A DNA stretch of 64,000 nt from Dyella sp. C9. GTDB lineage: Bacteria > Pseudomonadota > Gammaproteobacteria > Xanthomonadales > Rhodanobacteraceae. The DNA is taken from NCBI RefSeq assembly GCF_003332825.1, contig NZ_QIRF01000002.1, forward strand, positions 186,001-250,000. The letters are read 5' to 3'. The translations under genes and the position numbers were made by a program. Under the pieces are notes generated by a model, which saw only the letters and a list, made by a program, of their open reading frames with translations, was not told the DNA's origin and ran no database searches. How positions within the stretch are numbered: position 1 is the first letter of the stretch; each line of letters starts with the position of its first letter. Below, piece after piece: positions 1-8,480 of the stretch.

Positions 1-374
1 AGCTGGCCGGTAACCACTGCCACCACCAGGGTGAGCACCAGGGTAAACAGGTACTGCGTATCCGACAGGTGGAACGAATAGACCGGCGGCACGAAGAAGA
101 AGTCGAAGCTCACCACGCCGAGCAAGGCGGACAAGGCGCCCGCAGCGCTTCCCCAACGCAATGCCACCAGCACCACGGCGAACACGAACAGGATCACCAC
201 GTTGGCGAGATCGAATACGCGCAGCAACCAGCCGGCCAGCCTCGTCGTCAACCCGCAGACCAGCAAGGCAGGCAACAGCACCCTCGACGGGGTGGCGCGC
301 ATCAGGCGCTGTCCGAGGCGTGCACCCAGAAACCCCCCAGCCGGCCGCTCCTGCGCCTCGTGCTTTGCATGCAT
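1..374 (-). CDS. KdpD-like DUF4118 membrane sensor, N-terminal part (runs off the window)
   Basis: The minus strand is open from an ATG at 374 to the window edge, with an in-frame TAA just upstream at 383-381, so this is a true N-terminus. The protein starts with about 28 hydrophilic residues and then has strongly hydrophobic segments separated by FDFFFVPPVYSFHLSD. That turn matches the FNFFFxPPRxT signature of the four-helix DUF4118 region of KdpD; the KdpD in this window has NFFFAPPRYTLAI. There is no room for the N-terminal KdpD/USP domains, so it is probably a shortened DUF4118 histidine kinase. A kinase domain beyond the edge is inference. The dehydroquinase-like gene lies upstream on the same strand. 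Confidence 0.8.
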   Translation of the reverse strand, partial: MHAKHEAQERPAGGFLGARLGQRLMRATPSRVLLPALLVCGLTTRLAGWLLRVFDLANVVILFVFAVVLVALRWGSAAGALSALLGVVSFDFFFVPPVYSFHLSDTQYLFTLVLTLVVAVVTGQ

Positions 375-580
375 TGCCGCTTACCGTCCGATGTGCGGGA
401 CCACGCACGCGCCGGCGCCCCTGCACGGCCTGGACGATGATGCGTTTGGAAGGATCGGCTTCATGCCCGCATTGTGCCGGTGACGCCTATAAAGATGCGG
501 TAACCACGAGCGCGTGCAACGTATAGTTGTCGTAAAGCACAGGACTTGGCACGACATGCAGGCATGCCGTCCTTGCGGAA

Positions 581-1000
581 TCAGGCGGCAAGGCGGCGCA
601 GCGCGATGCCCAGCGCAATGCGGTAACTGGTCGCGAGATCGCCATTGATCACGATGGTGGCGATGGGCGCGCCATGTTGCGGGGGCGCCACATGGAGTGC
701 GGTATCGGTGTCGTCGTGCACGTCGATATACGGCGAATCCAGCTCGGCGAGGGCTTCCTGCAGTCCTTCTTCCGGGTGCGCGCGCGCCTCCTCGGCCAGC
801 GTACCCGGGTCGATCAACATGAATTCGGCATGGCGCTGTCGCGCCGCACGGATGGAGCCCACCAATTCGCGCAATCCCTCGCACCGGCTTATCGCCAAGG
901 CGTGTCCTGCCTTGCGTGCCAGTTGCCGGAGCCCGCCAGCGATCTCCTCGCCCAGCGGCCGGTGGCCGGCATGCGGCCCCTGCACGATCAGAATGGTCAC
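581..1000 (-). CDS. Degenerate type II 3-dehydroquinate dehydratase-like protein
   Basis: This 139-residue protein follows type II dehydroquinase (AroQ) from end to end: ILIVQGPHAG for ILVLNGPNLN, SRCEG for SNHEG, IDPGTL for INPGAL, YIDVH for xxEVH, and a final helix TSYRIALGIALRRLA. Length is close to AroQ (about 145). The active site has eroded: the NGPNLN asparagines are gone, the flexible loop that carries the catalytic Tyr is shortened to HRPLGEEIAGG with no Tyr, and Asn-His of SNHEG is Arg-Cys. It is therefore unlikely to be an active shikimate enzyme. The start is a GTG with weak ribosome-binding signal; an upstream in-frame TGA excludes a longer form. A KdpE-like site lies 83 bp upstream. 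Confidence 0.72.
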   Translation of the reverse strand: MTILIVQGPHAGHRPLGEEIAGGLRQLARKAGHALAISRCEGLRELVGSIRAARQRHAEFMLIDPGTLAEEARAHPEEGLQEALAELDSPYIDVHDDTDTALHVAPPQHGAPIATIVINGDLATSYRIALGIALRRLAA

Positions 1001-1083
1001 CTTGTGTACCCGTCATGGCCCGTGGGCGATGACGCATGCTGCGCGTGCGGCGGGTAAAGGCGCCACATCAGCAGGAGGGCGAC

Positions 1084-1105
1084 GCGTAAATTCTCCGCAA
1101 TTTTT
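1084..1105 (-). promoter_or_regulatory. KdpE-like binding site upstream of the dehydroquinase-like gene
   Basis: On the minus strand this reads AAAAATTGCG, five bases, then TTTACGC. The same arrangement, AAAAATTACG-N5-TTTACGC, lies before the kdp operon at 58860-58883. It also resembles the known E. coli KdpE target, two hexamers like TTTATA and TTTACA separated by 5 bp. The distance to the downstream start codon is nearly the same in both places (83 and 81 bp). Confidence 0.5.
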
Positions 1106-1159
1106 ACTGCAGCCGGCGTGGCCGCACACCCACGCAGCGGGTGAAGGACCGCAGCGCCC

Positions 1160-3181
1160 CTAGGGCGCCGCATCGCCCGGCTGCAACAGCAGCAGGTAGC
1201 TGGCTGCGGCCCAGCTGAAGTTGGGCGACTGGTAGCCGTGCCCGGTAAGCGGATCGTAGTTTTCGTACATGGGAGACTGCCCGGTCAGCCCCTGCGCGTG
1301 CAGCACCAACTGGCGCGCCACCGTGTTCGCCTCGTTGCCATAGCCATAGCGACGTAGCGCCTCCACGCCGAAGTAAGCCTGGTCGAGCCACACCGGCCCG
1401 CGCCAATAGCCTTTCACCGGCGAGAAGTGGGTGTCATCCCTGGCCAGGGTGGGCAGTGGCATGTAGGTGGCGAACTTGCGCGGGTCCAGCATCACGCGGC
1501 TGACCGCTGCCGCCTGCTCGGCGCTCGCCACGCCGGCCCACAACGGCATCCAGCCTTCCGAGCCGTACACGCGCACCCGTTCATCGCTGCCAAGCCGCAC
1601 ATCAAAGAAATAGCCGGCCGCACGGTCGTACATGCGCTGCTGGATGGCTCCCTTCATCGCCTCGGCCTCGCGCAACCACATCGCGTGATCGTCGCCCTTG
1701 CCCAGTACCTCCGCCAAAGCGGCAAGATCGAGCTTTTCACGATACAGGTAAGCGTTGAGGTCCACCGACTCCTGGTCCAGCGACCAGGCGCCGTCGCCGT
1801 TCTTCACCATGCGGGCATGATCGAAGCGCACGGCGTTGTCCATGCCGCTTTCCCACGCCGCTGCGATGCGCGTGCCATCGGTAGACCCGAATTCCGCCAG
1901 GCCGTTGTGATCGTGGTCGCGGGCCTTGAACCACCAGCGGTGGTAGCGCACCAGCTTGTCGTACATCTCCGCGACGAAGGCGCGATCGCCACTCTGGCGA
2001 TAGATCTCCCGCGTGGCCCAGGTGGCCAGCGGCGGTTTGGTATCGCGCCAGTTGTTCTCCGCCTTGTCCAGGTAGACGCAATCGGGGACCATGCCGTCGG
2101 CGGCCTGGAAATCGAACATCGCGCGCATCTGGTCCTCGGCCAACTGCGGCGCGAAATGCGCCAGCGCGACCGCGTGCTTCCACGAGTCCCAGGCCCAGAA
2201 ACCATTGAAGTCGGGGTTGGAATAGGACGGCACCACGCCATCGTGATGCAGGTCGCCGCGTGCGGCACGCCAGTTGCCCAGCAGCGTGATGATGGCCTTG
2301 AAGGCCACCCGGCGCGCCATCGCATCGTCGACGCCATCGAGATGGCTGCTGGACAGCGTCTTGAGGTAGCCCGCCCAACGCTCGCGGTTGTGCTGCCAGG
2401 CGATGCCGTCGTCCAGCGCTGGCGGCATCTCGGCCCGCGCATCGACCCGCCATTCCTGCTCGACGAACACGCTTGTCGCCACACCAGCCTTCAACGACAG
2501 GGGATGATCGAGCGTCACGCGGTAGTCGTCACCGTGCATGGCCGCGCTCGAACCCGCCTGTCCTTGGGCCTGCAGGCGCGTGGCTAGGCGCGATGGCGCG
2601 GAGCCGAAGGTCTGCACCACCTCGCCGCCGGTCACGGCGATGCGGGCGTCGGCCGGCTTCATGACCGTACCTTCCACCGCAAGCGAGAGCGTGCGATCCG
2701 TGGTGGCGGTGATGTCCACCTTCACTACGGCATGCCAGGCATCGGTGAAGTACAGAGTCTGGCGTACCGTGACTCCGGGCGCCGTGAACTCCCGCAACAG
2801 GTAACCCGGGCCGCTGTGCGCGCTGGTCGGCGTGAGCGCCATGGGCTGACCGGTGCCCGCATCGGACAGCGCCAGTTGCGCGAAGCGCTTGCCGATCCAC
2901 TGCCCGCCCGCCAGGCTGTGTGCAAACGGCCCGACGAAACCACTGCCCGCGTCGTGCACGGGAGGAAGGCTGTACCCCTGCCAGGCGCCCGCATCAAAGA
3001 ACATGTTGAAGCTGCGATCAGTGGCATTGGCGGGTGAGCCGTGCAGATCAAGCACGTCGAGATAGGCCGCGTCCGGCGACTCCGTTCGGTCGGCGGGCGT
3101 GGCGTGCGCGGGCGACCCTTGCAGGGTCGACAGCAAGACCAGGGTCGCGATGGCAGACCGGGTAAGGGACAAGCGATTCAC
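1160..3181 (-). CDS. Secreted GH63-type glycoside hydrolase (alpha-glucosidase/YgjK-like)
   Basis: A 673-residue exported protein with an (alpha/alpha)6-barrel glycosidase signature. It shows WAWDSWKHA near the start of the catalytic barrel, WESGMDN (the Asp is the likely general acid), KGYWRGPVWLD, and a C-terminal YENYDP and NFSWAAASYLLL block (the Glu is the likely base). This pattern is typical of GH63 and mannosylglycerate-hydrolase-like enzymes. I place the start at the GTG at 3181, because AGGAG sits 5 nt upstream at 3191-3187 and translation then opens with a clean signal peptide ending in SPAHA; the longer reading adds a non-signal extension. It lies directly downstream of the TonB receptor, which suggests that it trims imported oligosaccharides in the periplasm. 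Substrate is not determined. Confidence 0.85.
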   Translation of the reverse strand: MNRLSLTRSAIATLVLLSTLQGSPAHATPADRTESPDAAYLDVLDLHGSPANATDRSFNMFFDAGAWQGYSLPPVHDAGSGFVGPFAHSLAGGQWIGKRFAQLALSDAGTGQPMALTPTSAHSGPGYLLREFTAPGVTVRQTLYFTDAWHAVVKVDITATTDRTLSLAVEGTVMKPADARIAVTGGEVVQTFGSAPSRLATRLQAQGQAGSSAAMHGDDYRVTLDHPLSLKAGVATSVFVEQEWRVDARAEMPPALDDGIAWQHNRERWAGYLKTLSSSHLDGVDDAMARRVAFKAIITLLGNWRAARGDLHHDGVVPSYSNPDFNGFWAWDSWKHAVALAHFAPQLAEDQMRAMFDFQAADGMVPDCVYLDKAENNWRDTKPPLATWATREIYRQSGDRAFVAEMYDKLVRYHRWWFKARDHDHNGLAEFGSTDGTRIAAAWESGMDNAVRFDHARMVKNGDGAWSLDQESVDLNAYLYREKLDLAALAEVLGKGDDHAMWLREAEAMKGAIQQRMYDRAAGYFFDVRLGSDERVRVYGSEGWMPLWAGVASAEQAAAVSRVMLDPRKFATYMPLPTLARDDTHFSPVKGYWRGPVWLDQAYFGVEALRRYGYGNEANTVARQLVLHAQGLTGQSPMYENYDPLTGHGYQSPNFSWAAASYLLLLQPGDAAP

Positions 3182-3324
3182 GGGTGCTCCTGCATGCTGC
3201 GGTGGCGTCCATGGACACGGACCGCCAGTCACCGCGGTCCACGACGTGGCCGCGTGGTGCCAGCGCTCTTGCCGCCGGCACCACGCAGACTACCCAAAGG
3301 CGGGCATCGTCTCCAGGCGTACGA

Positions 3325-5886
3325 TCAGAACTGGTACTTCACCTGGAAATTGAACTCGCGACCTTCAATCGAACGGGCGAGAATCACACCGCCTTCGCTG
3401 GCGAAACCGAACAGGCGCGCATTGCCTTCGGTGATGCCGATCTGGTTGGTGACGTTGGTACCGCGCAGGGTGAGCACCCAGTTCTTGCCGATGGTGGCGA
3501 TCGCGCCGACGGCCAGGTCGTAATAGCTTCCCAGCGGCTGCTGCTGCAGCTGGTCGCCGTAACGGTTGCCCACGTACTCGTAGGTCACCCAGAACTTCAT
3601 GCTGCCCCAGCTGGTGGGAATAACGTAACCAGGCGTCAGGCGGTACTGCACCTTTGGCTGGCGATCGATCTGCATGCCGCTGATGCTGCTGCACTGGTTG
3701 CTGCCATCCTGGGCCACGTAGGGCACGCAGCCCTGGTAGTCGGAATAGTGGCCATTCATGTAGTTGCCGCTCAGCGCGATCGAGAAGTTCTCGAACGGCT
3801 TCACGGTCACGGCCGCGTTGAGCCCCTTGGTCACCGAGCCGTAGACCAGGTTGACCTGGCCCGATTCCAGCTGGATCGAATAAGGCACGCCGTGGAACAA
3901 CCGGCGGTAGGCACTGATGTCGGCGAAGATCCACGGTGCCTGGTATTTGAAGCCCACTTCCATATTGTGGATCTTCTCGATCGGCGGGTCCTGCAGGTTC
4001 ACCACGTCGTCGAAGCCGGGCAGGAACACGCCGTCGTTGACGCGCGCGTACGCGCTCATATTCGGGTTGATCGTGTAGTTGGCGCCCAGCGTCCAGGACG
4101 GTGCGCTGCGCGAACTCGTCGGATGCTGGTAGCTGTTGATCAGGTATTCGGCGTTGTTGTTGTAGACGGTGTACGGATTGTTGTCGAGGTCGCCCGAGCC
4201 GGTGTTCTGGAACCAGCCGCCGATATCATCGTGCTGCCAGCGTACGCCACCATCCAGTCGCCAGTTATCGATGTTCCACTCATCGGCCAGGTAGAACGCC
4301 GTGGTGGTGGCATGCCATTTTTCGTTGTAGGCCATCCACGACTGCGGCTGGTTATTCCAGAACAGCCCCTGGTTGTCGGTCAGCGCATAGTTGTTCACGC
4401 CATCGGAGAGGTTCACCACGATGGGGTTCGGATTGTTCTTGGCCTGCAGCAGCATGTTCAGGCCGTCTTCCTCGACATGGCGCTCGGAGTACACCGCCGT
4501 GTAGTTGCCGAGGGTCAGCGTATTGCCTTCGAACAATTCCTTGCTCACGCGGAACTCGTTGCTGATCGAGGAGATCTTCTTGTGGATGTATTCGGGATTC
4601 TGGACCGTGACGTTCTGGTTCATGTCGGCCGGCTGGCCGTTGCGGTACGTCGCCGTCGCCGTGAGGTTGGACGGCAGGCCAAAGGCTGCCTCCGAATCGG
4701 TGATGAAGCTGGACAGCGTCTGCGGGTTGTCACCCGTGCTGAAGAACGCTGTGGTGTCCATGTTGCCGCCCACGAACAGCAGCTTGTCCGACAGCGACCA
4801 GCCGTTGTCGAAGTCCAGGTCCAGGTTGGCACCCAGCATGTGCACGTCGCCGCCCTGTCCGTTGGCCATGTCGATGTTCTGGCCGGTCGGCGTACAACCT
4901 GCGGTGTAGCAGGGGTTCAACTGAAAGAACTGGTAGCGATCGGCGTTGCTGCCGAACGTGCCGGTCAGCGGGCTGAAGCCCGGGTAATCCGAGAACTTGC
5001 CCGAGGCCGGATTGAGGATGGGCGTATCGGTGACGAACTGGTTCTTGTCCTTCAGGTCGCGCGCATAGAACATGATGGAGCCGTGCTCTAGGTCATGGCT
5101 GAGCGTGGCCGTGAGCTGCCCCCCCTTGTCGGCGGCGAACTGCGGATCACGCACGCCGTCGGACTTGCGCCAGAAGCCGCCGATGCTGCCATACCAGCCG
5201 CTGTCCTTGCCGATCGGGAACCCGTAGAACCCGTCCAGGCGCACCATGCCTTCGGATCCATAGGTGATGCCCACGTCACCGGTGGGCGTGCTGCTGCCTT
5301 CGCGCAGGATGAAGTTGGCGATCAGGCCAGGCTGGCCGTTGCCGTACAGCACCGAAGTACCGCCCTGCACCGCCTCGAGGCGATCGACGGTGTCGTCCAG
5401 GCGCATCATCGCATCGGTGAAGTAGTCCCACTTGGGAAACAGCGGCGAGCCGTTCATCTGGAAGGTGACGAACGGCGCACCACTGTCGGAGGGAAAGCCG
5501 GCGACCTCGATGTTGGCACCGGTCTGGCCGCCGGACGATTCCGGATACACGCCCGGGGAAATCTTGAGCAGGTCAGCCACGCTGACCGGGTTGAGCTCCT
5601 TGATCTGCTGCAGCGTCGCCGTGGTGATCGAATAGCTGGCGTCGATCTTCTTGATGCCGCCGGCGGTCGAGTTGCCGGTGACCACCACCTGGTCGAGACT
5701 CTGCACGGTCTTGTTGGCGGACGACGGCGCCTGGCGCTGATCGGCGGCCGGCTTGGCCGGCGCCGGCGCGGCCTGTGCCGCCTGGCCCTGCGTGGAGGCG
5801 TCCTGCGCATGCAACGCGCCGGCCATCAGCACGGTGCCGATGGCCACTGCCAACGCGCGCCGATCGATCTTCATCCTAGCTTTCAT
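3325..5886 (-). CDS. TonB-dependent outer-membrane receptor
   Basis: An 853-residue protein with a signal peptide (ends near ALHAQ), a Pro/Ala/Gln-rich linker, a plug domain (about residues 65-195, with LDQVVVTG as TonB-box-like element and SVADLLKISPGVYPESSGG) and a beta-barrel that ends in the aromatic NFQVKYQF. GGAGGAG lies about 8 nt before the ATG. These receptors use TonB energy to import large substrates across the outer membrane. The co-directional GH63 gene and the divergent FCD regulator of the galactose operon make an oligosaccharide substrate more likely than a siderophore. That is inference from context. Confidence 0.9.
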   Translation of the reverse strand: MKARMKIDRRALAVAIGTVLMAGALHAQDASTQGQAAQAAPAPAKPAADQRQAPSSANKTVQSLDQVVVTGNSTAGGIKKIDASYSITTATLQQIKELNPVSVADLLKISPGVYPESSGGQTGANIEVAGFPSDSGAPFVTFQMNGSPLFPKWDYFTDAMMRLDDTVDRLEAVQGGTSVLYGNGQPGLIANFILREGSSTPTGDVGITYGSEGMVRLDGFYGFPIGKDSGWYGSIGGFWRKSDGVRDPQFAADKGGQLTATLSHDLEHGSIMFYARDLKDKNQFVTDTPILNPASGKFSDYPGFSPLTGTFGSNADRYQFFQLNPCYTAGCTPTGQNIDMANGQGGDVHMLGANLDLDFDNGWSLSDKLLFVGGNMDTTAFFSTGDNPQTLSSFITDSEAAFGLPSNLTATATYRNGQPADMNQNVTVQNPEYIHKKISSISNEFRVSKELFEGNTLTLGNYTAVYSERHVEEDGLNMLLQAKNNPNPIVVNLSDGVNNYALTDNQGLFWNNQPQSWMAYNEKWHATTTAFYLADEWNIDNWRLDGGVRWQHDDIGGWFQNTGSGDLDNNPYTVYNNNAEYLINSYQHPTSSRSAPSWTLGANYTINPNMSAYARVNDGVFLPGFDDVVNLQDPPIEKIHNMEVGFKYQAPWIFADISAYRRLFHGVPYSIQLESGQVNLVYGSVTKGLNAAVTVKPFENFSIALSGNYMNGHYSDYQGCVPYVAQDGSNQCSSISGMQIDRQPKVQYRLTPGYVIPTSWGSMKFWVTYEYVGNRYGDQLQQQPLGSYYDLAVGAIATIGKNWVLTLRGTNVTNQIGITEGNARLFGFASEGGVILARSIEGREFNFQVKYQF

Positions 5887-6072
5887 TCGATTGCTCCTCC
5901 CCGGAACATTGGAACGTTGCGTTCTGTTCTTGTCGGGCCGATCGCGGTAGCGCGCCGACCTTCGCGATGTGAGTGACAGCCACTGCTGCAGCCGCCGCCC
6001 AAGGCACTTGCCCCTGCCCCCGGCGCGACGCTGGCGTGGATCCTATCTCATATTTTCCTATTTGTCCTACCA

Positions 6073-6083
6073 TAGTACGATAC
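6073..6083 (-). promoter_or_regulatory. Candidate FCD-repressor operator before the TonB receptor
   Basis: TAGTACGATAC fits the shared pattern TWGTANNATAM seen also at 6279 and 9529, and resembles the TNGTNNNACNA form bound by FadR-type GntR proteins. On the minus strand it overlaps a TACTAT hexamer. It is about 190 bp upstream of the receptor start. Confidence 0.5.
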
Positions 6084-6278
6084 GTCAAAAGTCATGATCG
6101 TTTCGGGCGCGCGGCACGGCTGCAGGCGCCATGGCGGCGCCGTCGTTTGCGAGAAGGGATGCCCGTGGGTGCGCTGCACAAGCAGCGTCGATCGATACGG
6201 ATGCACATGGCGGACAAGCGTTGCCGTACACACCCGTGAGTCGCGATAGCATGGGCAAGCAGGCATCGCTCGATGCCT

Positions 6279-6289
6279 TTGTATGATAA
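6279..6289 (+). promoter_or_regulatory. Candidate FCD-repressor operator before its own gene
   Basis: TTGTATGATAA has the same TWGTANNATAM pattern and contains TATGAT, a plausible -10 hexamer. Overlap of site and -10 would give autorepression of the downstream regulator, whose start lies about 120 bp further on. Confidence 0.5.
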
Positions 6290-6407
6290 ATTTTGCTGGA
6301 CGTTGCACCGCAGCAAGCGGTGGCATCGAAACCCCATGACTCAACGCAGGTCACGCAGTGCACGCATGACCACCGGCGAGCGCCCAAGCTGCGGAGAAAG
6401 ACTGAAC

Positions 6408-7127
6408 ATGAAAGCGACGGATGCACGCAGTCTCCACGGCCAGGTCGTTCGCGAGCTGGGTACCCGGATCGTCTCCGGTGAACTCAAGCCGGGCGACGTG
6501 CTGCCGCGCGAGGATGCGCTGGCCGAAAGCATGCAGGTAAGCCGCAATGCGCTGCGCGAGGCCTTGAAGGTGCTTTCCGCCAAGGGCCTGATCGAAGCCC
6601 GCCCCAAGACCGGCACCCGTATCCGCCCCAGGGACGCCTGGAACCAGCTCGACGCCGACGTGCTGTCCTGGCGCTGCGCCACCATGCCCACCGATGACTT
6701 CATCGAGAAACTGGGGGAGATGCGCGAAATCATCGAGCCGGCCGCCGCGGCCGCCGCGGCCCGCCGGCGCACCCAGACACAGCTCGCGCGGATCGACACG
6801 GCCTACCGCCAGATGGAAGCCGCGCGCGACACCAGCGAGTGGGCCGTGGCTGACCTGAGTTTCCACAATGCCGTGCTGCAGGCCACCGGCAACGAAATGA
6901 TGATCTCGCTGTTTACGGTGATCGAAAGCGTGCTGGGCATGTTCTTCGTGCTGTCGGCGCAGACGGCAGGCGACTTCAAGTACTCGCTGCCGCACCACCA
7001 CAAGGTGCTGGATGCCATTCGCCGCAACCAGCCCGAGGTGGCGCGCAAGGCCATGCAGGCGATGATCACCGACTCCCGCGCCAACCTCGAAAAGCGGCGC
7101 AAGAAGGGCGTCAGGAAAGCCTCCTGA
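6408..7127 (+). CDS. GntR-family, FCD-domain (DgoR-like) transcriptional repressor
   Basis: A 239-residue protein with an N-terminal winged helix (HGQVVRELGTRIVSGELKPG, then LAESMQVSRNALREALKVL) and an all-helical FCD effector domain from about residue 95. The start is the ATG at 6408 with GGAGAAAG about 9 nt before it; upstream in-frame starts add a basic non-homologous extension. FCD members bind small carboxylates. The position between the receptor and the complete galactonate operon suggests that galactonate or a related aldonate is the inducer, as for DgoR. Three matching candidate operators exist at 6073, 6279 and 9529. Confidence 0.88.
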   Translation: MKATDARSLHGQVVRELGTRIVSGELKPGDVLPREDALAESMQVSRNALREALKVLSAKGLIEARPKTGTRIRPRDAWNQLDADVLSWRCATMPTDDFIEKLGEMREIIEPAAAAAAARRRTQTQLARIDTAYRQMEAARDTSEWAVADLSFHNAVLQATGNEMMISLFTVIESVLGMFFVLSAQTAGDFKYSLPHHHKVLDAIRRNQPEVARKAMQAMITDSRANLEKRRKKGVRKAS

Positions 7128-7148
7128 CCCCCACCTCGCGCTTCGCCA

Positions 7149-8480
7149 TCACAGGATGCGAAGCACCTCGTCCAGCTGATCCAGGAAGCGCTCGGCGTTG
7201 GCCTGGCTGAATACGATCGGCGGCTTGATCTTGAGCACGTTGTCGTCGGGGCCATCGGTGGACAGCAAGATGTGACGCGCCTTCATGGCCTCCACCACGG
7301 CGCGGGCGCGCTGCGGATCAGGCGTCCGTGTGTCGCGGTCACTGACGAATTCGGCACCGATGAACAGGCCGCGTCCGCGCACGTCGCCGATGACGTCGAA
7401 GCGCTGTTGCAACCCGCGCAACCCATCCAGCAGGAACTGGCCCACGCGCAAGGCATGGGCTTGCAACTGCTCTTCCTCGATCACGTCCAGCACGGCCAGC
7501 GCGATCGCGCAGGACACAGGGTTCCCGGCGAACGTGTTGAAGTACTCCATGCCGGTGACGAAGCTGGCGGCGATCTCGGGCGTCGTCACCACCGCGCCCA
7601 TGGGATGGCCGTTGCCGATGGGCTTGCCCAGCGTGACGATATCCGGCACCACGCCCTGCTCCTCGAATGCCCAGAGATGGTTGCCGACACGCCCGAAGCC
7701 CACCTGCACCTCGTCCGCCAGGCAGACGCCACCGGCCGCGCGCACGGCCTCGTAGGCCTCAGCCAGATAACCGGGCGGCAACACGATCTGTCCGCCGCAG
7801 CCCAATAGCGATTCCGCGTAGAACACTGCCGGCGCCATGCTTTCGGCCTGCAGCGATTCGACCGCCGACCAGGCATGCGCGCCGTAGCGCTGCCCCGCGT
7901 CCCCGGACGGACCGTACAGACCGCGATAGGTATCGGGCATGGGCAGCACGCGAACGTGCGGACTGCGCCCCGCACCACCCTTGCCATTGAACTTGTAGGG
8001 ACTCAGTTCGATCATCGATGGCGAGTGACCGTGATAGGCGTGGTCCAGCACCAGTACGCCCTGCGCGCAGGTATGCGCACGCGCCAGTCGCAAGGCGAGA
8101 TCGTTGGCCTCGGTGCCAGAGTTGGTGAGGAACACCACCGACAGTGGCGCCGGCAGCGTCGAGTTGAGGCGCAGCGCATACTCGACGATGTTGTCATGCA
8201 GGTAGCGCGTATTGGTGTTGAGCCGCGCCATCTGCGCCTGCCCTGCCGCCACTACGCGCGGGTGGCAGTGCCCGACGTGGCAGACGTTGTTGACCATGTC
8301 CAGGTAGGCCTGGCCATCCTGGTCGTACAACCACGCACCCTCCCCGCGCACGATCTTCAGCGGCTCGCGATAGGAAACACTGAGCGTGGGGTTCAGGTGC
8401 TGCCGGCGCAGTCGCAGGATCTCCTCCTGGCTGCGTACCGGCACGCTGAGGGGCGAAACGTCGGGCTTGCTGTCAGTCAT
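7149..8480 (-). CDS. Class III PLP enzyme of the phospho-lyase type (ETNPPL/PHYKPL-like)
   Basis: A 443-residue fold-type I PLP enzyme. [26 protein letters not shown] and [15 protein letters not shown] are present; Lys286 of the last is the Schiff-base lysine. The [14 protein letters not shown] and [11 protein letters not shown] segments and the pairing with a hydroxylysine-kinase-like gene resemble the animal ethanolamine-phosphate and 5-phosphohydroxylysine phospho-lyases rather than true transaminases. The start is the ATG at 8480, which overlaps the kinase stop by 8 nt (ATGACTGA), so the two are probably translationally coupled. The likely reaction is elimination of phosphate and ammonia from a phosphorylated amino alcohol to give an aldehyde; the substrate is inference. 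A plain class III aminotransferase remains possible. Confidence 0.8.
   Translation of the reverse strand: MTDSKPDVSPLSVPVRSQEEILRLRRQHLNPTLSVSYREPLKIVRGEGAWLYDQDGQAYLDMVNNVCHVGHCHPRVVAAGQAQMARLNTNTRYLHDNIVEYALRLNSTLPAPLSVVFLTNSGTEANDLALRLARAHTCAQGVLVLDHAYHGHSPSMIELSPYKFNGKGGAGRSPHVRVLPMPDTYRGLYGPSGDAGQRYGAHAWSAVESLQAESMAPAVFYAESLLGCGGQIVLPPGYLAEAYEAVRAAGGVCLADEVQVGFGRVGNHLWAFEEQGVVPDIVTLGKPIGNGHPMGAVVTTPEIAASFVTGMEYFNTFAGNPVSCAIALAVLDVIEEEQLQAHALRVGQFLLDGLRGLQQRFDVIGDVRGRGLFIGAEFVSDRDTRTPDPQRARAVVEAMKARHILLSTDGPDDNVLKIKPPIVFSQANAERFLDQLDEVLRIL

Larger units (their letters stand above)
5887..6407. other. Divergent regulatory region between receptor and FCD regulator
   Basis: No credible coding sequence is present. 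It holds an AT-rich patch around 6045-6090 with one TWGTA-type site, and a second such site at 6279-6289. The long upstream extension of the regulator reading frame in this interval is Arg/Ser-rich and not protein-like. Confidence 0.6.

Noticed and set aside
3220..3241. GGACCGC/GCGGTCC hairpin between receptor and GH63 gene
   Set aside because: Short GC stem without T-run; attenuation cannot be supported from sequence alone.
3184..5091. Long open frame antisense to the TonB receptor
   Set aside because: It is opposite a well-supported receptor gene; the text is His/Val/Arg-rich and typical of mirror frames in GC-rich coding DNA.
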